Shown in pieces: positions 22,501-33,883 of a stretch of DNA of 64,000 nt. Source of the stretch: Membranipora membranacea (taxonomy: Eukaryota; Bryozoa; Gymnolaemata; Cheilostomatida; Membraniporidae). The translations under genes were made by a program, and so were the position numbers. Below the pieces are notes generated by a model, which saw only the letters and a program-made list of their open reading frames with translations, was not told the DNA's origin and did no database searches. The DNA is taken from positions 1,619,001-1,683,000 of the forward strand of contig OU612066.1 of the NCBI GenBank assembly GCA_914767715.1, given 5' to 3'. Position 1 is the first letter of the stretch. Every line of letters starts with the position of its first letter.

Positions 22501-25500
22501 AAAAAACATTCAGCTATTTGATGACATCTTATTAAAGAGTTTGCCGGAATTAATTATGAACGCTTTGCTTTGATCATGTCAGATTTTGAATTGATCAATT
22601 ATTGAAAATATGAGGGAAACTGATAGAAATTTCTGGCCCTCGCTTAACCACACAACATATAATATTAATAGGCCATACATCAAGAACCTGGAATAACACA
22701 AAATGTATCTATTTGTTGTCCAAAAACAAGTTTGCGCTATTTCATGTTGTAAATATTTGGCCTAGTTTGCTTGAGTAAGCCCTAGCAGTGCCCCAACAGG
22801 ATTATATTCTAACAGTAATACAATATAATCCTCCCACTGAGCACTGCCAATTACTGAATCTTCAGGCATCACTATTTGTATTAACCTTGATCAAGGTTAT
22901 CTCCTCAAACCATACCATTATGTCACAAACTGAGACCTTTATATGATTCTGATATATCGCACAGTACAGAGTAATGCTATATACTGGGTAGAGTACATGA
23001 AGCACATTATTATTATAAGATATTGGTCAGTAATGTCCAGCGATAAACTTTGCGTTGTGCTGAACTGGTTAATAAACTGCGACCTGACCTGGCCACAGGC
23101 GTGAGAGGATATAGTAATGACTTAACAAGGTGACTGAATATAGAATACAAAAAACTGTAACTACTAGTGTCACAACAAGACTACTCACATCAAGTCTGCT
23201 CGTGAAAAGCTCCTCCAAAATTCCAGCCTAGGCCCAACAATAGTATTAGAAAGACATTCTTTCTAATTTTTAGCCTTGACACTCTTTCTTTCGACGGGTT
23301 AAACTATAGACTCAATGGTTATTAAGTCTATGGGTTACACATTTTTTTATTTCACCTGCGCAATCAAGGTGATAATAAACACATCAATCAATGAATCGAT
23401 GAACACTGAGCAAAAAACGGAAGCAAAATGGAAACTGTGCCAAATGATACATACACCATACAGTAAAACTGTATATACATATCAATATAAGACTGCTAGT
23501 TCATGTATATTATAACAGTGTAAGTAATGTGTATGATAACTTTGTGTAAGTACATGTATTTTATAACTCGGTATATGTACATGATGTATTTTGTGACAGT
23601 GTATGTACATGTATATTGTGTAGGTAAAGCGAGTGATGAGATAGCTGCTCTGGTATCAGATAATGGTCTATGGAGAGAACTCTGTATCTGTCACTTCTCT
23701 CAGCAGCAGCTACATAACTACATACAGACTTATACTAAACTGAGACAGCAGCAGCATAAGGAGATGAGCTGGTATAGAGCTTATACTAAACTATACAGGT
23801 ATGTGTACAGGTAATATATCTACTATCTGTTATTAAGGGGGAGTGGGTATTAGTACCTGGTAGCTGGTATCTCACCCATTGTGACTTATCCTGTGTTTAC
23901 AACACTGGATGTGGTAGGGCAAGGTAGGAACATGCTTTTAGTTCATCCTCCTTAGCGATATGAACATGGTACTACCGGCAGAGCTCTAAAGCATATATAT
24001 TATAAATGTTTATGTAATGGTAGAGATTCATCTTAACCCTCAAGTCAAACTAAGGTAAACGCTATATTCTATATAGCTAGTACCAAAACATGTTGTTCCT
24101 CATAATTTATTCATGAGGTGGGACTTTCTACAGCAAAACATCTGTAAAATGTTTTCAAATTTTAATGTGATTTATGCCAAAACTGAAATGGCATGTTATA
24201 AGAATTTGATAGTTATTGTGTCACGCATGCGGAATGCCGATAACAAAGACTATGAATGAAATTCAGCCAAAAATTCTCTGATGCAATATTCGGTGTAACT
24301 TATCATCAGTGGTGTATATGATCCCGGGTCTGTGTTTAAACCTGTGCATACAGGAAGTGTTTATATCGTGGCGTGCTCAAGTTAATGTGTAGTAGGTAGA
24401 GATGGCGCGCTAGAGGAATCTGTAATTATCCGAGTAGATTTGACTATTTCAGCTCCTTGTGTGAGCTCATATCTAGCTAACGGCTGATGCACGGAAATAT
24501 CACACGGTTTTTGATACCATGAGACAAAGAGGCTTGTAAATGTCACATAAGTGATTTAGTAAAATTTTTATTCTTCCTCCCATCCGCTTGGTGGTTATTT
24601 TGGCGTTTGATGTTACACTTCTCAATACTAAGTAGTAAATACCAAATATATAATAATGAAGTATGACTTCTGAGAATCGAACCATAAAACAACAACGGAA
24701 AACTCAACATCTCAGACTGCGACCCCGCTTCACAAACCGCAAACTGAATTAAATTCTTCTGATAGATTGGCTTGCACTGAAATCAAGTATCAAATTGTTG
24801 TTTTGATGTAGCATTAGTTTCTGACTTGTCATGGGGCGATAGAATTTGTGGTTTTGACTGTGATAAATTTAGGAACTTGCTGGTGTTTTGGATGGTCAGT
24901 GTGGCCTACCTAACCCTCTTTCTCCTGACCATATCATAGACCAAGGCCCACTTCACAGACTACTTTAAAATCATAATTCATTTTCCTACAAGTGTTTACT
25001 TTTTGAGTCTGTAACAATGGCTCGGATTCACTCAATTCAAAAATATAAGAATGACCATGCTTGAGGTCACTTGTCTCTGACCGAGTAAGGACAGTGTTTT
25101 TGTCCACTCTTCTCTGGCTCGCGTCCAACTTTATAAGATTGCATCCTACTCCTCCCAGGATGTAGAGATGTAAGGAGAGTGGAAGACATTGTATGTATAT
25201 TGCATAGACTTAATATAATAAGTGTATGGTATATTATTATGATAGATTTTAGGATTAAATGTTGACTTGTGTCATGTCCAGACCACTTTGCTCAGTGATG
25301 GCATTTTGGCAATCTGACCACTGAAAGGAAATCAGACCGATGACGTTTAAAATCACATTCTGTATTTAGTTCTTGCATGTCACGACGAGGAAACTCAGAG
25401 AGAATTATTTATATAATTTTTTAATAAGGATGTTCTAGCCAGTGGTAACCAGGTTGTGCAGTAAGTCAAGTCGGAACTCACATCATTTACCAGCACCTTG

Positions 25501-28500
25501 TACAAATCGCTACTATAGACCATCAGTGGTAATCTTACCTCTAGACCTGCAGCTAATATCACATTGTAACCGAATCGGCCAATCAGTCATCCTGTAAACA
25601 TTCCCCTCCGCTGCTGTACACAAAGTTTTCTTCTATTGGCGGGAAATCTGATAATAGAGCCGTATTATGTCACAAGGGTTATTACTTTACTTAGTCTGTC
25701 TTACATTGATTTATTGAGGATAAAAATGGCAATGCTGTGTAAATAGTAAGCCTTGATTATCGGTCATAACAAAGACCTTTGATTCCGATTCTTCAGACTA
25801 CATTAGAAAACAATTCCTCACAAATACACACAAGAATGGAGTGCTTCCCATACTGCTCTTATCTACAGCACACATGTGGGACCAGGTAGCTTTGTACACA
25901 CACATGTGATGGATGGCCAGTTCACTCGAGCGACGACAACTGACGAGCTTGTTTCAGTCTCCTTCACGCAAGGTGTGCGTCACGCCATCCTAAAACATTT
26001 TGTGGTTAGCCAGCTTTCTGCAGACTGGTAGATAAGATAGTGGAAATGAGGGATTGTTATTGAGTATGAGAATGAGAATTGGAAACCATGCTTCCCACAC
26101 CTCTCTGTCTATGCGTCTCTCTCGCCTATAGATCTCTTAGTACGTCTAGTGAAAGTTACACCATATAGAGTTAGAGAGTTAGAAGACGGCCAGACCAGTC
26201 AAAGTACAGGAAAGTTTCCATGGAATATTATAACACCTTTCTTTTGCCTGGCCTCGTGACTTAAATATTACAAATTGGCACTCACTGCATCTGGTAAACA
26301 CTCAGACTGTGTCACTAGCCTCTCAATAATTGGACCTGTTCCAATTTGTGTTACATCGGATTGTGCAAGGTCAGCATTGTAACGCCACAGCGGGATTTTG
26401 ATGATGAAACTTACAATTAAGATTCTGGTTTAGGTGGAGACCATTAGATAAGTAGGACACAAACTGCAATTCTATTTGTGAGAGTTTTTTTTATCACTGA
26501 TCAGGCTGCCCTCCCTTTTGTTACACATGTGTAGCAATATTGGATCAATCAAAGTGCTGATGATAATAATCAATCAAATTCAGTTCGCTTTTTTGCTATT
26601 ATAAACAAGCAAAAACGTGGATTTAAAAGTTGTACTTTTCATCCCTAAAGGCAAATTCATTGAATTCATAGTCATTTACTCATGAGTTTTTGAAAGGTTA
26701 CAACATCTAATTTTGGCAACATTTTGGGACATAAGTACATTACTGCCAATAAAGTTCACTAGTGAGAGTTTGTATTTTACGTGGCATCCAATGTGTCCTT
26801 TTTGCGGTTCTTTAGGGTGAATAAAGAGGCTGCTCGAGCTCATACAAGTCAAGGTTGGGCAGCAGAATGTCCTTGAGCAGGTGAGAGCACCTCCTTTGAG
26901 TCCTCCTTACCTGTACTGATTATTAATTCTATTTTTTGTGCTTTTAGACGTTATGGGAGAGTGGAACAGTTTACTGATAAGCTCAGCTGGTGTTCTCAAT
27001 GTCGAATTATCTTCTGGAAGGTTAGTCAGAAATACCCAAATATGTATGTCTTATGCACATATGATAGCTACCACATATATATAGAGGAAGGGTGAGGGGA
27101 CAGGCAGGGTGTTAGAAGTTACAGCTTTGTTGTGGTTTAGTCGCTGCTCACACTATTTGGTCGTGAAGTTTCCTTCATAAAAAATGGAATTCCTCATTAG
27201 ATTAGCTGCTCACAAACAATCACATAGCGATTAATTATATGGCTCCGACCTCCAAGCTGCTCAAAGAATCAAAGGTAGTTTTCGGGCTGAGGCGTGTGCC
27301 TAATAACTAAAATGATTGTTATCTTGACATATAAATTCACTTCACTGCAGATTTAAAACATAAAAATCTGTTTGTTGATCATAACAAATAACTCTCCAAA
27401 TAATTAAAGATGAAACCGAGAGAAAGAGTCACTGCCACTTTTTATAGCCATATCAAAGAGAAGAGAGGAAACTGTCCTGTAAAAACAGAACCCATACTCA
27501 CAGCTTACAGGGCATCGGTACACAGGTTATCGGTTAATGTAAAGCTGCTGAGACACTGGTGTCCACTTATGGGATTAGTACTTGTTTATTGACAAAATTA
27601 ATTTTTGATGACAGAATCAGGCTACTGATTGTTCATTGCCTGTACCAATGAACTGACTTTTTATCCCTTCCCCTGGGTAGTGTACAGTATCTGACTTACT
27701 ATCACAAAAAAAACAAGTGCATAAATTAGTCAAATGTTTTGCTGACAATCCCAAAGTCTTGATGTGTAGTCACAGCAAGGTGCCCCAAAACACAACTAAA
27801 CATAACTAATCCATTAATCTGGTGCTGTTAAGCTGTTGTTGCTCTCTGGTAGGGCTGTCTGACTGTACTTATCATGCTAAGCTCCGGCAACCTAAAAGTC
27901 ATCATATAGAGATAGCACGTCACTATCTGTGTTGCACCATCGGAGGGTTTCTTTGTCTACACAAGAAATATTAAATGTTTTCATACCTGACCTTATATCT
28001 GTGCTGGTTTGAATCTGGGTCTGATATGCTATGTATGTATTATTGACCTGATCTTGGTATCGATATACGAACGTTGATTCATTTACACATAAAGTGATGT
28101 ATAATTGTGCGGTGTATCGTTTTGAGGGGTTTATGGTTTAAGGGGGATAGTCATTGTAAGGGGTTATTTGTGGGACGTTGTACTGGAGTAGGGCCACTGT
28201 GATAATTGTTACCTCACCACCATCTGGGCCCGTTATTGGTGTGGTGAAAATTGATTCAATTACCGGGCTACCAGCTTAAACACTCCTCTCACCATCTGTA
28301 TGAATATGGGGTGTAACTGGTCAGTGCTGATGTTATCCTGTTAGCTAATCTACTAATAGGCTACTGGAGGGGTATTTTAGGTTGTTAGCACACGTTCTAC
28401 ACTTTAATACAAGTGGATAATATGAGGTAAACTTCCGTCATATCGATCCACTTGAGTAGAGAGAATGGGTCCCTTATTCACCTACTCACACTAATACCTG

Positions 28501-31111
28501 CTGCACAGTTATATTTGTGATGTACTTGATATTATTATAATGAGTGATTGGTGGTGTAAGTGACCAAGTTTTACACCAGTTATTTTCTCTGCTTGCTATC
28601 CGCGCCAAGCCTGTTTGCCTTATTGACCTCTGTAATACAAGAAAGAATCCAGGATATTTCAAAACACACAAAAGTGTTAGATAATAATATGACACAGGGT
28701 CTATTGCATCGCAATTTATAACGATAGTAATAATTGGTAATTCCATCACACAATACAATAGCCTATACCAGAAAACAGTATCCTTCTGTAACACCCTTCT
28801 GCAGCACTCGTTATCAGGCAGAAAGGATGAGGAATGTTTAGTTTGTTTTCTTGTTTCAATGTCATTCCGAAAATTCCTCAGGGTATGAAAAGTGAATCAG
28901 ACCGTTAGTTAATGCCCCATCACCGTAGTACGTAGTACGAAAAGGATGACCACTAGGAATCAAACATCACTCATATCAACTAATTCTCTAACAAAGATGT
29001 GATAAACACTACACACAATAAAAACTCATCACAGCCAATTAATAACTGTTATTGAGAATAAAAGGCTGTGATTTTCACACAAATCAGGTGCACGCTCAAA
29101 TAATACCCAGTCTGTAACTCATAGTTATCAATCATCTAAAATAAACACAACTTTGTTGACAATTCTTTTACTGCAAAAAGAAATGTAAACTTTGGGGAGA
29201 CAACAATTTATCTAGCCTTTCTCTAGGCATCACGCTTGTAATTGAAGCGAACGTTGCAAATATGTAACCTGTAGACACAGGTAAGAATAGGCTGTTTTAC
29301 TAATTACTAAATTCCGAGTTTACCCAGTGGTTAAACTGGACAAAGCACCTCGTTCTTGACCTTGCACTTTCACAAATATTTTGGTAGATACTAGAATCCT
29401 GACTGGTCTATAGCACCCTGTAAACAAATATAATATTATACATAAAATAATGGCACCATTATGGTGTACACCTTGAACCACAATGAGAATTTACCGGCTT
29501 GTCATCCGTGCGACGATGGCTGTGGTCATTTTGGTCCAAGTATGAGTTAGTTCAAATTTAGACTAAACCTCCACACCGCCCCCCCCAACATCTTCATGCC
29601 TGCCTGATGGCAGGCTAGGTACAGCTTCCTAGTCTGGCTATTTTTGCATTATGACGATCTCTCTATTATCATAACGATCGTTTATGGATGTGACATATAA
29701 CTGCCATCTAAACTGCCAAAAATTTCTCGTTCTTTAACCCAATTTGAATTTTAATAGACACAGTGATTGTTTTGCCCAGGATTTCCGCATCATATTTGGT
29801 TGATGAAATTTAAATTTAGAACAATATAGCCAGCTGAACGTCTACTCCGCCACTTCACAATGAGTGTTTAACTCTTGACTGGACACCACCAATCCAGGCA
29901 CCTGGTTTTTGACCTAGCATCCCTCAGCATCTCTGGGTACTCGTGTCCTGAGCAGGGGATGTTGTTGTGTGATGTTATGTGAGGCTACCTGAGTTGATAG
30001 TATATCTGTGTGTGGTTAGCAGAGTAAATGGTCTTCTTGTACTACACTTGTTAATGTATCAGACGGTGGTCAGTCACACTATCAGTTATCTATCAGTTGT
30101 GTGCCACATGGCTTGTATAGTTTTGTAATAATTTTGTGAATGAAATCAAAAACAGCGAACTCCCAGGAGAGCCCAGAAGCCAGCTCGTTTATGAAACTCG
30201 TTCATAGGCTGATAAGATCATAAGAGTGGACGCACTGCCCATGCATTGTCCATCTTACTTCAAAACAATGTCAGATTAATCGGGCAAGCAAAATGTTCCT
30301 CTCAGCATGTGGTTTTGTTTTGGTGTGTCTACAGGGATTTATACAATGTGTGTATTAGACTTGAGTTGTTTGTATACACACATTTTTTGACAGGTTTCTC
30401 TTACAAGACGATATGGATTGAATTAGTTTTAAAAAGCTAGGGTATTGTTATTATTTGCACTGGAGAAAGAGTTGTATTCAGCGCCCATAAGTTTGTTGTG
30501 CCATGAGAGCATCGCAGTGAGACCACAAGATCAGACAATTGACTTAAACTTGAATGGAGTGGCCCTTGACAAAAAGCTTTGGTGATAAAACTGACCAAAC
30601 TTTAAAAATTAATCTATTGCTGGTACTACCGCTAGCCACGCATTGTTATAGTAATCAACACAGCTTTTTGCCATTACAAACAATGTCTACAAAAACAAAT
30701 GAGCACCGATTAATTTGCTACAACTACTTTACCTCTACTTTCATTCATGTTTTTATCACAGCGATAGTAGTGATCCCACAAGCTGTGTATTTTCTAACAA
30801 TAAACAACCTTGTGCACAATGCTACTAGTAGTTGGGAGATCTGACATGTTATATTTATATGCTGGTAGCAGATGTACAATATGTAACCATCTCTTTATCT
30901 CATGTTGATGTCTCATCTACAACTGTTACCCGCTCATTCACATACTGCCCACACAGCGATGAGTGATACAGTCTTATATCTCCTCTCTATGTTGTAGATG
31001 ACTGGACACCCTTGTAAGCACAATGAAGAGGAGAGCAGCGTCAGCGACAGCAGCTGTGTCATACCTGAAGAATTATCTCCACATCAGTTCATCAGAATGT
31101 TTCACGTCTGA
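10520..31111 (+). CDS. FBXO32: F-box only protein 25/32 (atrogin-1/MAFbx) orthologue (8 exons, 354 aa)
   Basis: Substrate receptor of an SCF (SKP1-CUL1-F-box) ubiquitin ligase. Exons: 10520-10647, 11758-11962, 12582-12675, 13797-13972, 20433-20532, 23624-23798, 26948-27020, 30998-31111. All borders are GT/AG and phase-consistent. The total of 354 aa is almost identical to human FBXO32 (355). The N-terminus MPFLGRDWRADGDIWV matches the diagnostic MPFLGxDWRxxGxxWV start of FBXO25/FBXO32. A leucine-rich helical region runs over 65-200. The F-box begins at LTQLPYDIIRQILLYL (210-225) and runs to about 256, with WRELC and HFS following as in the family. The C-terminal C-X2-C-X11-C (CSQCRIIFWK then TGHPC) and the terminal SPHQFIRMF match the family's CKHC..DHPC and SPQDFINLF. 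In vertebrates FBXO25 and FBXO32 are paralogues; this could be the single ancestral gene. The gene is unusually spread out: introns of 6.5, 3.1, 3.1 and 4.0 kb interrupt its 3' half. Confidence 0.95.
13192..13256. repeat. Inverted repeat, 19-bp perfect arms
   Basis: CTGTCTTGACAAGCTTTGT (13192-13210) is the exact reverse complement of 13238-13256, with a 27-base spacer, in FBXO32 intron 3. RNA from either strand would form a stable hairpin. It may be a small MITE or a remnant of one. Confidence 0.85.
13501..13590. repeat. 90-bp near-perfect palindrome
   Basis: The 45 bases on each side of the centre (13545/13546) are reverse complements at 43 of 45 positions, with no spacer; mismatched pairs lie at offsets 22 and 36. 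The ends read TACTTACATT...AATGTAAGTA, so the terminal TA may be part of a TA target duplication, as in Tc1/mariner-type MITEs. It lies 245 bp after the 13192-13256 hairpin in the same intron. Confidence 0.9.
14467..15204. repeat. 9-bp satellite array, 82 copies
   Basis: Exactly 82 uninterrupted units of 9 bp in three variants: A = CTGCACAAA, B = CTGCACACA, C = CTGCGCACA. The order is not random. The array starts with six A units. After that every C but the last is preceded by A, and blocks CBA, CBBA and CAA recur; the ten-unit block CBA-CBBA-CAA appears twice in full. The unit is a multiple of three and contains no stop codon, so several frames on both strands stay open for 245-300 codons. 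These ORFs are a by-product of the repeat and I do not call them genes. The array lies within an intron of FBXO32. Confidence 0.97.
17990..18044. repeat. 11-bp tandem repeat, 5 copies
   Basis: Five consecutive copies of a unit close to CACTATAACCT, alternating CACT- and AACT- starts, in FBXO32 intron 4. Confidence 0.75.
20102..20113 (+). repeat. Poly(G) run, 12 G
   Basis: Twelve consecutive G bases in FBXO32 intron 4. Confidence 0.9.
22783..22849 (+). other. 67-nt hairpin, pre-miRNA-sized
   Basis: AGGATTATATT (22797-22807) pairs with AATATAATCCT, and the outer GCAGTGC (22785-22791) pairs with GCACTGC (22841-22847). An internal loop of a few bases separates the two stems, and a terminal loop of about 12 bases closes it. 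Its size and shape suit a microRNA precursor or a short fold-back repeat; sequence alone cannot separate these. Confidence 0.35.
23498..23623 (+). repeat. Degenerate 26-28-bp tandem repeat abutting a splice acceptor
   Basis: About five diverged copies of a unit like AGTACATGTATTTTATAAC..GTGTAT run up to the AG of FBXO32 exon 6. As a result the acceptor is preceded by alternating TGTA sequence instead of a pyrimidine tract. Confidence 0.55.
23799..26947 (+). other. FBXO32 intron 6 (3.1 kb)
   Basis: No exon, tandem repeat or structured element that I can support. A Pol III B-box-like word on the minus strand at 24671-24683 has no partner A-box. Confidence 0.5.
27021..30997 (+). other. FBXO32 intron 7 (4.0 kb)
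   Basis: I see nothing beyond AT-rich unique-looking sequence. Exon 7 (phase 0 end) joins exon 8 in frame. Confidence 0.5.
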
Positions 31112-31618
31112 GACAGTCAAGTAATACTTGTATTAATTGATAAATGTATTAATATAAACAGTTATGTGCTGGTATATGACCATACCAGAGACCATCATTC
31201 TAATGCTTATCTTATAGCTTATTCCAGTCCTTACACAAACCTGTACATTTACACCCCATGCTATATTTGCTGCAATCTCATCATTGAATCTGCTTTTTCT
31301 TACCCATAAAGATATGAATATATATTTTATACTCTAATGTCCTCACCTTATCGGTACGCTACGAACTTCTGGTACTTACTTTAATCATCACAGATATCTA
31401 ATCTAGTCCTTTTTATATTTCGAAGTGTCAGAATTGAAATATTGGAAGTTTTTTATGAATAACTTTACAAATGATCTGTTGTTGCATTTTTAATCGGTAA
31501 TAATATGCTCTAACCATGCCGCTGTATATGATTGTGTCACCTTCCCATTGCTATCATACCCACTCAGTATTTCCCTGTATATATTGTTACTGTAACCTTT
31601 TTTTAGTTACCATTTGCC

Positions 31619-31624
31619 AATAAA
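31619..31624 (+). terminator. Poly(A) signal of FBXO32
   Basis: AATAAA about 510 nt after the FBXO32 stop, preceded by a T-rich stretch. Confidence 0.5.
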
Positions 31625-33334
31625 GTTAATAACACAGCTACGTAATGATCAGGGCAGTTATATGCTTCAAATATATGTGTGATGTTTGACACTTGGCAAT
31701 GCCACAATGATACTACATCTGCATGGCGGGCTGTACCTCCCAATCTGTGGTGTAATATCACCTGTCTTCAGATTTCACAGAAAATACTAGAGATTGGTGT
31801 TACAACAAAAACCCTGACCATGTTTAGGGCACATCAGCACTGCGTCGATATGAGCAGAGGATAAAAACTATATATTCATTTCATATTCACAAAAACAATA
31901 TCGGTAACCACCCTGCCAGCGGCCCATCAGTAGGTAGTGATTTTAGACGGGACGTCTCGAGTCCACACAAACAACAATCTTAATTCTCTGAAGTATGTAT
32001 ACACATTCTAGATGTCAGCAGCGCACTTGAAAAGCCAAATACTTTACAACTAAACACCTCATGATATCTCTTCCACTTCTTAAAACTGTCAAAATGTTGT
32101 TTTCATGCGGCCAGTCAATTAGTCACTTATGGGAAGGCTAGACACTGTTAATTGACTGCTGTGTAATTGTTAATTACTCCCAACAACAAAGTCAAGTAAT
32201 GTTGATGAATGATTAGGGTACCTGCTGTTACACCTAGGTAGCCTGATTAGAGTACTATAGGTATGAGGTATGTATTAATTTGTGTATCATGTGATAGATG
32301 CCTCCAGCAGCACCTTCTCCAGCTAATAAGCTGGCAGCACCAGTCACTGCTGGGGGTGTCATCAAGTTGTGTTATTATATTATATGCTCATCTCCGAATA
32401 CTTCCTCATCCCACAGACTATGTAAAGTTAGAGCGTGTGTATCTGCTTACCTTCCGCACCAAACCATAGCACTGATCATCAGTAAAGCAATCGCTACTGC
32501 ATCTATTTCGAGGGGACCGGACAAAGAAGCAATATGTCCGAGGTAGCATTTGGAGGTGCTAAAGAGTTCAATACCCACTTGGAATTATTGTACTGTGCTC
32601 ATATGCGCTCAGTGATGTTTTGATTTTGGACAAAGAGGTTTACGCTGTTACACTGATGCACCTTCTTATGTCACAATTGAGTGGAAGCAAGTCCAGTGAT
32701 CAGCACATGTTGAAGATATTATCTCTGCATCTCGCGTGTGCCATTCATGATTTGGCATCAAATCCGATTTTAATTTCTTTGTCAGTCTTGGGCATTTGCT
32801 GATCAAATGAACAAAGCCCAACCACATGCATGTGTTGAATGAGTCACAACAAAATTAGTCTATGCTCTAGCAAGATATCAAAACCTCCCACTTGAGAATG
32901 TGTACTTTTCTTAACAAAAGACATTTTATTATCTTCATCATGATCACCAGGCTCAGTCATTACCAGAGGTGATCACTATCAATAGTTTTGTTTTGGTTTG
33001 TGTAGACTCATTTCTCCGCATGGTAGGGCTTTAATAGTTTGACACACAGCTACCATAAGATCATCCCATCCAGATATGCTTATCATCATTACATTACAAC
33101 CAGGTCAAACAATGATGTGCCAATTAGTCATTTCATTCAGTGAAGGTACTTTGCAGCACCTGCTGTCTGAGAGTAAAGATATTAGTGCTGCTGCTTACTG
33201 TGTTCCAGTACACTACATTAGTATTATTGTACATGTATTGATTCAGTAGTAGTTGCAAGAGATGGTGCAACTCATGTCTACGACCTTCTCAATGTTTTCC
33301 GAATGTGCAACTGATTTAGTGGTTATTTAAACAG

Positions 33335-33340
33335 TTTATT
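33335..33340 (-). terminator. Candidate poly(A) signal of MYC
   Basis: Minus-strand AATAAA about 545 nt after the MYC stop codon. Confidence 0.4.
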
Positions 33341-33883
33341 ATGTTCTTTTTATGGTAGATTTTTCTAACTTTTCAATGTAAAAATTGCCTATGGTCGACC
33401 TGACTCTGGACAGGAAAAAAAGTCGTAAAAAACAGAATAACTAAAAGAATATATGGTGGATATATCTGTATAATACTTTGGTATAAAATATAAACAAAAA
33501 TATTGCAAATACCTTGTGTGAAAAGTAATAATAATATACTTAACTGAAAATAATGACAAGAGACTGTATACAACCAGTACCAGTCATAACCTAGTAAGAC
33601 TTAAACAAAGCTTTTCATACAATTTTTAAATTTAACAAGTAATTTTTAAGAACAAGTTTATCTGGGTGATAAGTTTACAAAAGGTGGACCATCAAAAGCT
33701 GATGGCGAGGAAAACTGGATATGAACAATATTGCATTTCACCAGAATACCATCACAATGTACCAACTGACTACAGTCAACTGGGAGAATTATTATACAAT
33801 CGAAATGTTTGACTAACTGTAGGGAAATGGAAGAGCATAATAATGGGCAATGCCCAAGAGGTAGCATGACTTATTTAGAAAAT

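Larger units (their letters stand above)
20533..23623 (+). other. FBXO32 intron 5 (3.1 kb)
   Basis: It holds a short hairpin at 22783-22849 and a degenerate tandem repeat running up to the acceptor (23498-23623). No other exon is recognisable. Confidence 0.55.
31112..33883. other. Tail-to-tail intergenic region, FBXO32 / MYC
   Basis: It contains both 3' UTRs. A plus-strand AATAAA at 31619-31624 suits FBXO32, and a minus-strand AATAAA (TTTATT at 33335-33340) suits MYC. The middle contains no gene that I can support. A short plus-strand ORF with an Ala/Pro-rich start at 32298 was considered and set aside. Confidence 0.5.

Noticed and set aside
24671-24683. B-box-like word GGTTCGATTCTC on the minus strand.
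   Set aside because: No A-box at a suitable distance and no cloverleaf; probably chance.
32298-32546. Plus-strand frame starting with an Ala/Pro-rich N-terminus, between FBXO32 and MYC.
   Set aside because: Only about 23 residues look protein-like. I found no convincing donor or partner exon, and the rest resembles random translation.
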